DNA from: Polynucleobacter sp. es-EL-1
GTDB lineage: Bacteria; Pseudomonadota; Gammaproteobacteria; Burkholderiales; Burkholderiaceae
Reading direction: 5' to 3'
Assembly: GCF_018687975.1 (NCBI RefSeq)
Contig: NZ_CP061310.1
Location: forward strand, 1,550,001 to 1,614,000
Length of the DNA stretch: 64,000 nucleotides
Under the pieces are notes generated by a model, which was given only the letters and a program-made list of their open reading frames with translations, had not been told where the DNA came from and did not search any database. Positions 17,453 to 26,764 of this stretch are shown here, piece by piece. The translations under genes were made by a program, and so were the position numbers. Each line of letters begins with the position of its first letter. The stretch's first letter is position 1.

Positions 17453-17458
17453 AATATA
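17453..17458 (-). promoter_or_regulatory. Candidate purN -10 box (leaderless type), overlapping ribF -10
   Basis: TATATT on the minus strand ends 6 bases before the purN ATG. It overlaps the plus-strand TATAAT at 17455-17460 by four bases. Confidence 0.42.
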
Positions 17459-17460
17459 AT
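17455..17460 (+). promoter_or_regulatory. Candidate ribF operon -10 box
   Basis: A perfect TATAAT, 37 bases before the ribF GTG. It is interleaved with the opposite-strand -10 box of purN, suggesting one bidirectional promoter. No convincing -35 is seen. Confidence 0.45.
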
Positions 17461-17497
17461 TGATGGTTACCCCGAAAGCGACCCAAAGAGCAATTTA

Positions 17498-18448
17498 GTG
17501 AACGTATTCCGTGGCCCCACCCAGTTTTCTGCAGGACCAGCTTGTGCCTTAACCATCGGTAACTTCGATGGCGTGCACAGGGGTCATCGCGCCCTGCTCA
17601 CGCAACTGAAGGATGGCGCCCAAGAGCGTGGCTTGGTTAGCTGTGTGATGACTTTCGAACCACACCCCAAGGAATTCTTTTCCCCAGAGCAAGCACCACC
17701 TCGCATTCTGAATTTGCGCGATAAGCTGGCCGCTTTTGCGGACATGGGTATTGATCGCGTTGTGGTGGAACATTTCAACAACGCCTTTGCTCGCCTCACG
17801 CCCGATGAATTTGTTTCTCAAATCATTGTTAAGCAACTCAATGCCAAATGGATTTTGATTGGTGATGATTTTTGCTATGGTGCAAAACGTGCCGGTAATT
17901 TTGCAAGCCTTAAAGCTGCTGGTGAAAAATATGGTTTTGAAGTTTCTAGTATTCACACTGTCCTTGAGGATGGTGAACGCATTTCGAGCTCGGCATTACG
18001 CAATGCCTTAGCTCAAGGTGATATGGAATTGGCGGCTAAATTATTAGGTCGACCCTATGGTATTTCAGGACATGTAATTCATGGTCAAAAATTAGGACGC
18101 ACTTTGGGCTTTCCTACTTTGAACTTAGCAGTTGCCAATCACCTGCACCACCGCAAACCTGCCTGCTCAGGAATTTTCACAGCGCAGGTATTAGGCTTGA
18201 GTGACAAGCCTCTACCAGCGGTAGCAAGTCTAGGCGTTAGACCAACCGTTGAAGATAAAGGTCGTGTTCTTCTTGAAACGCACATCTTTGATTACAACGC
18301 AGATGTCTATGGAAAAATTATTACCGTGGAACTCTTAGAAAAAATCCGTGACGAGGCGAAGTACTCTGACCTCGACACCCTTACCAAAGCGATTGCATCT
18401 GATGCAGCGCATGCCAGAAATTATTTCCAGAAAAAAGCTTATGTCTGA
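17498..18448 (+). CDS. ribF: Bifunctional riboflavin kinase/FAD synthetase
   Basis: Makes FMN and FAD from riboflavin. The 316-residue protein has an N-terminal FAD synthetase domain of the nucleotidyltransferase type (TIGNFDGVHRGHRALL near residues 20-35, then ISSSALRNAL near 162) and a C-terminal riboflavin kinase domain (GRTLGFPTLNL near 200, with a later GVRPTV and LLETHIFDYN). The start is GTG at 17498. ileS begins inside its last codons (8-base overlap), the standard ribF-ileS-lspA order in proteobacteria. Confidence 0.95.
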   Translation: MNVFRGPTQFSAGPACALTIGNFDGVHRGHRALLTQLKDGAQERGLVSCVMTFEPHPKEFFSPEQAPPRILNLRDKLAAFADMGIDRVVVEHFNNAFARLTPDEFVSQIIVKQLNAKWILIGDDFCYGAKRAGNFASLKAAGEKYGFEVSSIHTVLEDGERISSSALRNALAQGDMELAAKLLGRPYGISGHVIHGQKLGRTLGFPTLNLAVANHLHHRKPACSGIFTAQVLGLSDKPLPAVASLGVRPTVEDKGRVLLETHIFDYNADVYGKIITVELLEKIRDEAKYSDLDTLTKAIASDAAHARNYFQKKAYV

Positions 18449-21302
18449 AAAAGAAAATTCTTATCCCGTTAATCTTCTAGAGACCTCATTCCCGATGCGG
18501 GGAGACCTCCCTAAGCGAGAGCCTCAGTGGGTTGCACAATGGCAGAAAAATAAACTCTACGAAAAGATTCGTGCAGCGCATGCTAGTCAACCGAAATTTA
18601 TTCTGCATGACGGCCCCCCTTATGCAAACGGTGATATTCACATTGGTCATGCGGTAAATAAGATCCTCAAAGACATGATTGTCAAATCACGCTGGTTAAT
18701 GGGCTATGACGCTGCCTATGTACCTGGCTGGGATTGTCACGGCATGCCAATTGAAATTCAGATTGAAAAAGAATTTGGTAAGAATTTACCAACGGCCGAA
18801 GTACAAGCCAAGGCCCGAGCCTATGCCAAGGTGCAAGTCGATAAGCAAAAGAAAGATTTTGAGCGTTTAGGGGTGCTAGGAGACTGGAATAACCCTTATC
18901 TCACCATGAACTACCGCAATGAAGCCGATGAAATTCGTGCGCTTGGGAAGATCTGGGAAAAGGGTTATGTATTCCGCGGCCTCAAACCCGTCAACTGGTG
19001 TTTTGATTGTGGCTCCGCTCTTGCCGAGGCCGAAGTTGAATACCAAGATAAAACTGATCCAACGATCGATGTGGGTTTTGCATTTAATGATGCGCAGCGC
19101 CCGCAACTGGCAAAAGCGTTTGGCATCCCAGAGATTCCAAATAAACCAGGCATGATTGTGATTTGGACGACAACACCTTGGACCATCCCATCTAACCAAG
19201 CGCTCAATGTTCACCCAGAACTCACTTATGCTTTAGTCGATATAGGTGACAAATTGCTCATCTTGGCAAAAGATCGAGTAGAGACTTGCTTGGAAGATTA
19301 CGGTCTTGAAGGCAAGGTTATTGCTACTTGCCTAGGCAGTCAGTTAGCCAACATCTCTTTTTGGCATCCACTAGCACCATTACATGAAGGCTACAAACGT
19401 CTTTCACCAATTTACCCAGCAGAGTACGTCACGCTGGATACTGGTACCGGGGTAGTGCACTCTGCACCAGCCTACGGTGAGGAGGACTTTAAATCTTGCA
19501 AAGCAAATAAGTTAGCCGATAAAGATATCTTAAATCCAGTCATGGGTAATGGCGTGTATGCATCTTGGCTACCCCTCTTTGCCAATGAATATATCTGGAA
19601 AGCCAATCCTAAAATTGTTGAGGCCTTGCGTGAAGCAGGCAGTCTCTTGCGAGATAAAACCTATACCCACTCCTACATGCATTGCTGGCGCCATAAGTCG
19701 CCCATCATTTATCGCGCTACCTCTCAGTGGTTTGCGAGCATGGATAAAAAACCATCAGATGGCAAAGCGAGTTTGCGTGAAACTGCTTTAGCAGGCATTG
19801 ATAGCACTGAGTTTTTTCCTGCCTGGGGAAAGCAGCGATTAAGTAGCATGATTGCTAATCGACCTGACTGGACTTTGTCACGTCAGCGTCAATGGGGTGT
19901 ACCAATGGCTTTCTTTGTGCACAAGGAAAGCGGTGAACCACATCCTCGTACAGTGGAATTGCTGGAAGAGATTGCCAAGCGCGTTGAAAAAGACGGCATT
20001 GAGGCTTGGCAAAAATTGGAAGTTGCTGATCTACTAGGCGAAGAAGCATCTCAATACGAAAAGAATCGGGACACCCTGGATGTGTGGTTTGATTCCGGCA
20101 CTACGCACTGGCATGTTATTCGCGGCTCACACCGTGATGAGCTCTATCGCCCTGAGGCTGAGAATCCAGATGGCCGATTAGCCGACTTATATCTTGAGGG
20201 TTCAGACCAACACCGCGGTTGGTTCCACTCATCTCTGTTGACTGGCGCAATGCTGGATGGCAAGCCGCCCTACAAAGCGCTCTTGACCCATGGCTTTACC
20301 GTAGACGGTCAAGGCCGCAAGATGAGTAAATCGGTTGGTAATGTGATTGCTCCTCAACAAGTTGCAGACAAATTGGGTGCAGAGATTATTCGCCTATGGG
20401 TTGCCTCTACTGACTACTCTGGCGAGATGACCATCTCTGACGAAATTCTCAAGCGTGTCGTAGAAAGCTATCGTCGTATCCGTAATACATTACGCTTCCT
20501 ACTTGCCAACTTATCTGACTTTGATCCATCAACGCACAGCATGCCTGCCAGTGAGTGGCTGGAGATTGATCGTTATGCAGTAGCGCTTGCTAATCAATTG
20601 CAAAACGAAGTACAAGCACACTACAAGGCATATGAATTCCAACCGGCTGTAGCGCGTATGCTCACTTTCTGCTCAGAAGATTTAGGTGGCTTTTACTTAG
20701 ATATTCTGAAAGACCGGCTCTATACCAGCGCTCCAGATTCAAAAGAGCGCCGTGCCGCACAAAATGCTTTATTCCATATCACGCGTAATCTCTTGAAGTG
20801 GCTCGCCCCATTCCTCTCCTTTACCGCAGAAGAAGCTTGGACATCACTTCCACATGCTGCCAACGCAAAGCTTAGTGAATCTATCTTCATCGAAGAATTT
20901 GGCACCTTCCCAGAAATCGAGCACGCAACCGAACTGCTCGCTAAATGGGAGCGCATTCGTGAGATTCGCTCTGAGGTCACTAAGGCGATTGAGGTAGAGC
21001 GTGAAGCTGGCAATGTTGGCTCTTCTCTGCAAGCAGAGCTAACTATCAAATTGGGTGATGTGGACTTTGCAATCCTGCACTCTTTAGAAGATGACTTACG
21101 ATTTGTGACGATTACCTCTAGCGCCAATATTGAATTAAGTACTGCCGGCCTCGAAGTGCTTGTGAGAGGTAGTCAATACAAGAAGTGTGGACGCTGCTGG
21201 CATCACACCGCTGATATTGGTGCCAATGCCGAACATCCAGACCTCTGTGGTCGCTGTATTAGCAACTTATTTGGTGATGGTGAACACCGCTTATTTGCCT
21301 AA
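18441..21302 (+). CDS. ileS: Isoleucyl-tRNA synthetase
   Basis: Charges tRNA(Ile) and edits valine. The 953-residue protein begins MSEKENSYPVNLLETSFPMR, has the HIGH motif in PPYANGDIHIGHAVNK near residue 58, the CP1 editing domain with TTPWTIPSNQAL near 240 and GTGVVHSAPAYGEEDF near 335, and KMSKS in GRKMSKSVGN near 618. A C-terminal zinc finger (CGRCWHH ... CGRC) near residue 915 marks the bacterial IleS1 type. ATG at 18441 overlaps ribF by 8 bases, implying translational coupling. Confidence 0.97.
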   Translation: MSEKENSYPVNLLETSFPMRGDLPKREPQWVAQWQKNKLYEKIRAAHASQPKFILHDGPPYANGDIHIGHAVNKILKDMIVKSRWLMGYDAAYVPGWDCHGMPIEIQIEKEFGKNLPTAEVQAKARAYAKVQVDKQKKDFERLGVLGDWNNPYLTMNYRNEADEIRALGKIWEKGYVFRGLKPVNWCFDCGSALAEAEVEYQDKTDPTIDVGFAFNDAQRPQLAKAFGIPEIPNKPGMIVIWTTTPWTIPSNQALNVHPELTYALVDIGDKLLILAKDRVETCLEDYGLEGKVIATCLGSQLANISFWHPLAPLHEGYKRLSPIYPAEYVTLDTGTGVVHSAPAYGEEDFKSCKANKLADKDILNPVMGNGVYASWLPLFANEYIWKANPKIVEALREAGSLLRDKTYTHSYMHCWRHKSPIIYRATSQWFASMDKKPSDGKASLRETALAGIDSTEFFPAWGKQRLSSMIANRPDWTLSRQRQWGVPMAFFVHKESGEPHPRTVELLEEIAKRVEKDGIEAWQKLEVADLLGEEASQYEKNRDTLDVWFDSGTTHWHVIRGSHRDELYRPEAENPDGRLADLYLEGSDQHRGWFHSSLLTGAMLDGKPPYKALLTHGFTVDGQGRKMSKSVGNVIAPQQVADKLGAEIIRLWVASTDYSGEMTISDEILKRVVESYRRIRNTLRFLLANLSDFDPSTHSMPASEWLEIDRYAVALANQLQNEVQAHYKAYEFQPAVARMLTFCSEDLGGFYLDILKDRLYTSAPDSKERRAAQNALFHITRNLLKWLAPFLSFTAEEAWTSLPHAANAKLSESIFIEEFGTFPEIEHATELLAKWERIREIRSEVTKAIEVEREAGNVGSSLQAELTIKLGDVDFAILHSLEDDLRFVTITSSANIELSTAGLEVLVRGSQYKKCGRCWHHTADIGANAEHPDLCGRCISNLFGDGEHRLFA

Positions 21303-21314
21303 GCGCTTCTTTTT

Positions 21315-21809
21315 ATGACCGCAAAACTCTCTTTTCTTCGGTATTTAGCAATTGCCACTATCACCCTATTGCTAGACCAGTTGAGTAAGTGGTCAGCGCT
21401 CAGTAACTTGCAATTAGGGGTACCTGTAGAAGTTTTGCCATTTATGAACTGGTTGCTACTGTTTAACCCTGGAGCTGCATTTTCATTCTTAGCCCAAGGC
21501 TCTGGCTGGCAGCGCTGGTTCTTTACTGTCATTGGTCTGTTAGCCTCCATTTACATTATTTGGTTACTTCGCAAAAACCAAGATGACAAAGTATTGTGCT
21601 GGGCTCTGAGCCTGATTTTGGGTGGCGCATTAGGCAATGTATTGGATCGAATAATGTACGGCGCTGTAGTCGACTTTATCGATTTGCATTACGCCAACTG
21701 GCATTGGCCTGCCTTCAATATTGCCGATAGCGCCATTTGTATTGGTGCTGGCCTCATTATTTGGGGTGAACTGCGCAAGTCATTTGGCAAATCCTCTCAA
21801 CCCCAGTAA
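21315..21809 (+). CDS. lspA: Lipoprotein signal peptidase (signal peptidase II)
   Basis: Inner-membrane aspartyl protease that cuts lipoprotein signal peptides after lipid attachment. It has 164 residues and four membrane helices. The conserved LLFNPGAAFSFL segment, the first catalytic Asp in GNVLDRI (near 114) and the second in FNIADSAICIGA (near 136) are all present. It is 12 bases after ileS and 9 before coaBC, as expected in this operon. Confidence 0.95.
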   Translation: MTAKLSFLRYLAIATITLLLDQLSKWSALSNLQLGVPVEVLPFMNWLLLFNPGAAFSFLAQGSGWQRWFFTVIGLLASIYIIWLLRKNQDDKVLCWALSLILGGALGNVLDRIMYGAVVDFIDLHYANWHWPAFNIADSAICIGAGLIIWGELRKSFGKSSQPQ

Positions 21810-21818
21810 GCTGGCGCC

Positions 21819-23030
21819 ATGCAATCACTTTTAAACAAGAAAATCGTTTTGGGAATTTCCGGCGGTATTGCGGCCTATAAATCTGCTGAGCTAGCACGCC
21901 TACTCATACAAGAGGGGGCAAGTGTACAAGTGGTCATGACTCAGGCCGCGCAGCAATTTGTTACACCGGTCACGATGCAGGCTCTTACTGGAAATCCGGT
22001 TTACACCAGCCAATGGGATAGCAGCATTGCCAATAATATGGCTCACATTGAGCTCTCGCGAGCTGCTGACGCCATATTAATTGCGCCAGCTAGTGCAGAC
22101 CTCATGGCCAAACTCTCCTTAGGCCTAGCAGATGATTTGCTAACGACGCTATGCTTGGCAAGAGATTGCCCGCTCTTGATGGCACCCGCAATGAATAAAC
22201 AAATGTGGGAGCATGATGCCACCCAAAGAAGTGTCAAACGTCTTATCGAAGATAAGGTGTCTTTGCTTGGGCCCGCCAGTGGAATTCAAGCTTGTGGTGA
22301 GGTGGGTTACGGCCGTATGCTCGAGCCCGCTGAAATTACCGAACAGTTAATTGCTTTCTTCCAGAAAAAAGTGCTCGCTGGTAAGCGCGTGTTGATTACT
22401 GCTGGTCCCACCTTTGAGGCCATCGATCCTGTGCGTGGCATTACCAATCTTAGCTCTGGCAAGATGGGATTTGCGATTGCTCGCGCAGCTCTTGAGGCTG
22501 GTGCACAAGTGCATCTCGTAGCGGGGCCTTGCAATCAACACACCCCCTTAGAAGCCAGTGGGAAAATTACTCGCACCAATGTCGTGAGCGCAAAAGAAAT
22601 GCATGCAGCAACGATGCAATCAACAGACTGCGATATTTTCTTCGCTGTTTCTGCAGTTGCCGATTGGGGCATTGAAAAACCTGCCAAAGAGAAGATTAAG
22701 CGCCAAGGCAAACAAGCCCCTAGCCTAGAATTTATTGCTAACCCAGATATTCTGGCGGATGTTGCAAAGATGGTGAAAACAAAAGGTGGCAAGCCGCACC
22801 CTTACTGCGTCGGCTTTGCCGCTGAATCCACAGCTCTTCTCAAGCATGCGCAAGAAAAACTCCAGCGCAAAGGGATTCCGATGATTGTGGGCAATATTGG
22901 CCCAAATACTTTCGGTAGTGACCTCAATGAATTGCTCATTGTGGAGAAAAATACTAGCAAGAAGATTGCTAAATCTGACAAGCTACAACTTGCTCGCCAA
23001 CTCATACAGCTTGTTGCCAAAAAAATCTAA
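21819..23030 (+). CDS. coaBC: Phosphopantothenoylcysteine decarboxylase/phosphopantothenate--cysteine ligase
   Basis: Two steps of coenzyme A synthesis in one protein of 403 residues. The N-terminal FMN-dependent CoaC domain shows GISGGIAAYKSAELARLL, the catalytic histidine in AHIELSRAADAILIAPAS near residue 75, and the PAMNKQMW substrate loop near 125. The CoaB half starts near 185 with KRVLITAGPTFEAIDPVRGI and includes NLSSGKMGFAIA, the CTP site. Part of the ribF-ileS-lspA-coaBC-dut run. Confidence 0.96.
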   Translation: MQSLLNKKIVLGISGGIAAYKSAELARLLIQEGASVQVVMTQAAQQFVTPVTMQALTGNPVYTSQWDSSIANNMAHIELSRAADAILIAPASADLMAKLSLGLADDLLTTLCLARDCPLLMAPAMNKQMWEHDATQRSVKRLIEDKVSLLGPASGIQACGEVGYGRMLEPAEITEQLIAFFQKKVLAGKRVLITAGPTFEAIDPVRGITNLSSGKMGFAIARAALEAGAQVHLVAGPCNQHTPLEASGKITRTNVVSAKEMHAATMQSTDCDIFFAVSAVADWGIEKPAKEKIKRQGKQAPSLEFIANPDILADVAKMVKTKGGKPHPYCVGFAAESTALLKHAQEKLQRKGIPMIVGNIGPNTFGSDLNELLIVEKNTSKKIAKSDKLQLARQLIQLVAKKI

Positions 23031-23080
23031 TTTCATTTCAGCTTCAACCCTATTTATTTTCTTCAGATTTAGGAAATTTC

Positions 23081-23530
23081 ATGCAAGAACTTCAAGTCAA
23101 AATTCTCGATGAACGTATGCGCGACCAGTTGCCAAGCTATGGCACACCAGGCAGTGCTGGCTTAGATTTACGCGCTTGCATCGACCAAGCAATTGAAATT
23201 GCCCCTGGACAAACGATTCTAGTCCCCACAGGTTTAGCGATCTATGTGGAAGACACGGGCTATGCAGCTTTCATCCTGCCACGCTCCGGCCTCGGACATA
23301 AGCATGGCATCGTTCTGGGGAACCTTGTGGGGCTGATTGATTCAGACTACCAAGGTCAACTCATGGTCAGCACTTGGAACCGCGGCTCAACCACATTTAA
23401 ACTCGAGCCCATGGAGCGTTTAGCCCAATTAGTCGTGATGCCAGTTCAACAAGTTCAGCTCAAAGTGGTTGAAGAGTTCACTGAGAGCAGTCGTGGTGCG
23501 GGTGGGTTTGGGAGCACTGGAAGGAGCTAA
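23081..23530 (+). CDS. dut: dUTP diphosphatase
   Basis: Hydrolyses dUTP to dUMP, keeping uracil out of DNA and feeding dTMP synthesis. The trimeric dUTPase of 149 residues shows all five motifs: GSAGLDLRA, PRSGLGHKHGI, NLVGLIDSDYQG, the RLAQLVVMPV stretch and the C-terminal RGAGGFGSTGRS. AGGA lies 7 bases before the ATG. The gene follows coaBC by 50 bases. Confidence 0.97.
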   Translation: MQELQVKILDERMRDQLPSYGTPGSAGLDLRACIDQAIEIAPGQTILVPTGLAIYVEDTGYAAFILPRSGLGHKHGIVLGNLVGLIDSDYQGQLMVSTWNRGSTTFKLEPMERLAQLVVMPVQQVQLKVVEEFTESSRGAGGFGSTGRS

Positions 23531-23534
23531 CTTC

Positions 23535-24386
23535 ATGAAGTTGTTTATGGGCCTTTATCGAAACCTCCTCATCTTCGCAGTAGTATTTTTATCCTTCCAT
23601 TCATCAATCGCTTTAGCTAGCTGCAATGAATGCATAAGCCTTGATGGCTATGTCCAAGAGAGCGAAGTGGATGATGAGATTCGCCATCTAGTGGGTAAAT
23701 ATAAGGGCGGAGCTGGCCCAAAAAATGTTGCCATTCAAAAAGCAAGGGGTGTAATTGAGACTGGCTTAGAGCCTAGCTTCATAGGCGGCGCAAATTGCCC
23801 GACCATTGATAGTGAGCAGTGGGCGATTGACTACACAAGCAAACGTCACTCAGAATCTTTACACCGAGGAGTAGATATCCCTCAGCCATTCGGAACACCG
23901 ATTCTTGCAGTAGCTGACGGAATGGTGGTTGGTAAATTCGCAAATGAAGGTAATAGAAAGGGCATTGAAATCATGCTTCGGCATAGCCCACAACAAACTG
24001 GGCTGCCATTTTGGACTTACTCTCAATACACTCATCTACAAGAATTGCCCTCCATGCCAATAGGTACAAACGTCAAATTGGGCGAAGTAATCGGTAAAAC
24101 AAGCAATACCGGCCTCATGGGTGCTCGAGAACGTCGCCATGCCGTTCACTTTGCAGTTTTATACAGCGAGTCGCCAAAATGGTCTAACGATGGTGTTGTT
24201 GTAGCGCCCCAGGATGCCTATTTTATGGATCCAAATGCCTTTTACAAAAATAGGCCGCCGTATGATTCCCCTTCCTTAGAAAAGCTGAGTTCGGATCAAA
24301 AAAAGATCCCCGTGCCATACATCAAACTTGATGGCAAAAAAGTTCCGCCAGACACAAAGAGAATTTGGCCATATGCCTGCCAGTAA
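23535..24386 (+). CDS. Exported M23-like (LytM-fold) peptidase with altered metal/catalytic motif
   Basis: A secreted or periplasmic protein of 283 residues with a signal peptide (about 1-28, cleavage near ALA-SC). A LytM-type domain spans about residues 95-235: HRGVD (H110, D114) matches the zinc-binding HxxxD, YTHLQ (H167) matches the conserved YxH, and GVVIGKTSNTG is typical. The expected HxH before the last strand reads HAVHF (H202, H205): H205 fits the zinc ligand but the catalytic His is displaced by one position. It may be a cell-wall endopeptidase or a degenerate one. Starts 4 bases after dut. Confidence 0.72.
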   Translation: MKLFMGLYRNLLIFAVVFLSFHSSIALASCNECISLDGYVQESEVDDEIRHLVGKYKGGAGPKNVAIQKARGVIETGLEPSFIGGANCPTIDSEQWAIDYTSKRHSESLHRGVDIPQPFGTPILAVADGMVVGKFANEGNRKGIEIMLRHSPQQTGLPFWTYSQYTHLQELPSMPIGTNVKLGEVIGKTSNTGLMGARERRHAVHFAVLYSESPKWSNDGVVVAPQDAYFMDPNAFYKNRPPYDSPSLEKLSSDQKKIPVPYIKLDGKKVPPDTKRIWPYACQ

Positions 24387-24388
24387 AT

Positions 24389-24418
24389 AAAAATGCCAAC
24401 CCTTAGGTTGGCATTTTT
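24389..24418. terminator. Bidirectional terminator between the M23-like gene and clpA
   Basis: AAAAATGCCAACC pairs with GGTTGGCATTTTT (13 bp) around a CTTA loop. Both strands have T-runs after the stem, so it can end the ribF-to-M23 operon and the clpSA message. Confidence 0.93.
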
Positions 24419-24457
24419 ATTATCTCAGTGGCTCTAATACGCCACTCACAACACACA

Positions 24458-26764
24458 TCAAATTTCTTCGACCGGCGCTATATCCGCTTTTGGAGTTTTA
24501 CCCCTTAAGACAGGCGCATCAAACTCCAATTGCACTTTGCCATCAGAATCAATATCGACTGCTACATGACCACCTTGGGCCAATCGACCAAAGAGCAATT
24601 CGTCTGCCAAAGCTTTACGGACTGTATCTTGAATAATCCGTTGCATTGGCCTTGCACCCATGAGTGGGTCAAAGCCATGCTTGGCTAGATGTGCGCGTAA
24701 TGCAGGACTAAATGTCGCATCCACTTTCTTCTCATGCAATTGCTCTTCTAACTGCATTAAGAATTTATCAACGACACGCATGATGATGGTTTCATCCAAT
24801 GCTTTGAAGGACACAATGGCATCCAAGCGATTGCGGAACTCTGGAGTAAAGAACTTCTTAATGTCCGCCATCTCATCACCAGACTCACGGGCATTGGTAA
24901 AGCCAATGGTGGACTTCTGCATCGCTTCAGCACCAGCATTAGTAGTCATGATGATGATCACATTGCGGAAATCAGTCTTGCGTCCATTGTTATCAGTCAG
25001 CGTGCCATGATCCATCACCTGCAAGAGGATGTTGAAAATATCCGGATGGGCTTTTTCAATTTCATCTAATAAAAGTACGCAGTGCGGCTTCTTATTCACA
25101 GCCTCAGTAAGCAAGCCACCCTGATCAAAGCCTACATATCCAGGAGGCGCACCAATCAAGCGACTGACTGCATGACGTTCCATGTATTCCGACATATCAA
25201 AGCGCAAAAGCTCAATACCCAGAATGTAAGCAAGCTGCTTTGCTACTTCAGTCTTACCAACACCAGTTGGTCCAGAGAATAAGAAAGAACCAATTGGCCT
25301 ATCAATCTTGCCAAGGCCAGCTCGTGTCATCTTAATGGCACTTGCCAAGGCTTCAATCGCAGGGTCTTGACCGAACACCACGCTCTTAATGTCACGGTCT
25401 AAAGTTTGCAATTTGCTGCGATCATCCACCGTCACGGATTGGGGCGGTATGCGCGCGATCTTCGCCACGATCTCTTCGATCTCTGGACGACCAATCGTTT
25501 TCTTCTGCTTAGACTTAGGCAAAATGCGTTGAGCTGCCCCAGCCTCATCAATCACGTCAATTGCCTTATCTGGCAAATGGCGATCATTAATGTAGCGAGA
25601 AGACAATTCTGCAGCTGCTACTAATGCAGCAGCAGCGTATTTGACGCTGTGGTGCTCTTCAAAACGGGACTTAAGACCACGCAGAATTTGCACAGTTTGA
25701 TCTACGGTGGGTTCGACTACATCCACCTTCTGGAAGCGACGTGAGAGAGCTGCATCCTTCTCAAAAATACCGCGGTACTCAGTAAAGGTAGTTGCGCCAA
25801 TACACTTCAATTGACCGTTTGATAAAGCAGGCTTTAATAAATTGCTCGCATCTAGAGTGCCGCCCGAAGCCGCACCTGCACCAATCAGAGTATGAATCTC
25901 ATCGATAAATAAAATACCATGCGCGCTTTCTTTTAAAGACTTGAGAACACTCTTCAAACGTTGCTCAAAATCACCGCGGTATTTAGTGCCCGCTAATAGA
26001 GCACCCATGTCTAATGAATAGACCGTGGCATCAGCCAAAATTTCAGGAACGTCACCCTTCACAATGCGCCATGCAAGACCTTCCGCAATCGCTGTTTTAC
26101 CAACACCGGCCTCACCGACCAATAAAGGATTATTTTTGCGACGACGGCATAGCACCTGAATCACGCGCTCGACTTCACTCTCACGCCCAATCAGCGGATC
26201 AATCTTGCCTTGCTTTGCCATCACATTGAGATTTTGAGTGTATTGCTCTAATGGGCTTTCCTTACCGCCAGAGCCAGTCTCTTCTGCTTCTTGAGACGAC
26301 TCAGCCGGCTTCACAGGCTCGGTCTGGTCTTTGCGAACACCATGGCTAATAAAGTTCACTACGTCTAAACGCGTAACACCTTGCTGTTGCAAGAAATACA
26401 CTGCGTGAGAATCTTTTTCACCAAAGATGGCGACGAGTACATTTGCGCCTGTCACTTCCTTCTTGCCATTCGATGTAGATTGCACATGCATGATGGCGCG
26501 CTGAATGACGCGTTGAAAGCCCAAAGTTGGCTGGGTATCGACCTCATCATTGCCGGGCACAACGGGTGTGTTGTCATTGATAAAGTTTTTCAGCTGCGAA
26601 CGCAACTCAGCAATATTGACGGCGCAGGCTTTTAATACCTCCACCGAAGTAGCGTTATCTAACAGAGCGGCAAGCAGATGCTCGACCGTAATAAATTCGT
26701 GTCGTGAGGCTCTCGCGTCAACAAACGCCATGTGCAAACTGACTTCTAATTCCTGGGCAATCAT
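24458..26764 (-). CDS. clpA: ATP-dependent Clp protease ATP-binding subunit ClpA
   Basis: AAA+ unfoldase that feeds proteins to ClpP. The 768-residue protein has the double-repeat N-domain (MIAQELEVSLHMAF to about 145), AAA1 with GEAGVGKT near 212 and IDEIHTLIGAG near 280, and AAA2 with GPTGVGKTE near 493 and LLLDEIEKAHPD near 558. The ClpP-docking loop reads STIGF near 613. ATG at 26764 overlaps the clpS stop (ATGA), so ClpS adaptor and ClpA are coupled as usual. Confidence 0.96.
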   Translation of the reverse strand: MIAQELEVSLHMAFVDARASRHEFITVEHLLAALLDNATSVEVLKACAVNIAELRSQLKNFINDNTPVVPGNDEVDTQPTLGFQRVIQRAIMHVQSTSNGKKEVTGANVLVAIFGEKDSHAVYFLQQQGVTRLDVVNFISHGVRKDQTEPVKPAESSQEAEETGSGGKESPLEQYTQNLNVMAKQGKIDPLIGRESEVERVIQVLCRRRKNNPLLVGEAGVGKTAIAEGLAWRIVKGDVPEILADATVYSLDMGALLAGTKYRGDFEQRLKSVLKSLKESAHGILFIDEIHTLIGAGAASGGTLDASNLLKPALSNGQLKCIGATTFTEYRGIFEKDAALSRRFQKVDVVEPTVDQTVQILRGLKSRFEEHHSVKYAAAALVAAAELSSRYINDRHLPDKAIDVIDEAGAAQRILPKSKQKKTIGRPEIEEIVAKIARIPPQSVTVDDRSKLQTLDRDIKSVVFGQDPAIEALASAIKMTRAGLGKIDRPIGSFLFSGPTGVGKTEVAKQLAYILGIELLRFDMSEYMERHAVSRLIGAPPGYVGFDQGGLLTEAVNKKPHCVLLLDEIEKAHPDIFNILLQVMDHGTLTDNNGRKTDFRNVIIIMTTNAGAEAMQKSTIGFTNARESGDEMADIKKFFTPEFRNRLDAIVSFKALDETIIMRVVDKFLMQLEEQLHEKKVDATFSPALRAHLAKHGFDPLMGARPMQRIIQDTVRKALADELLFGRLAQGGHVAVDIDSDGKVQLEFDAPVLRGKTPKADIAPVEEI

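Noticed and set aside
17461..17497. FMN riboswitch or T-box ahead of ribF-ileS
   Set aside because: The leader is under 40 bases, too short for either element.
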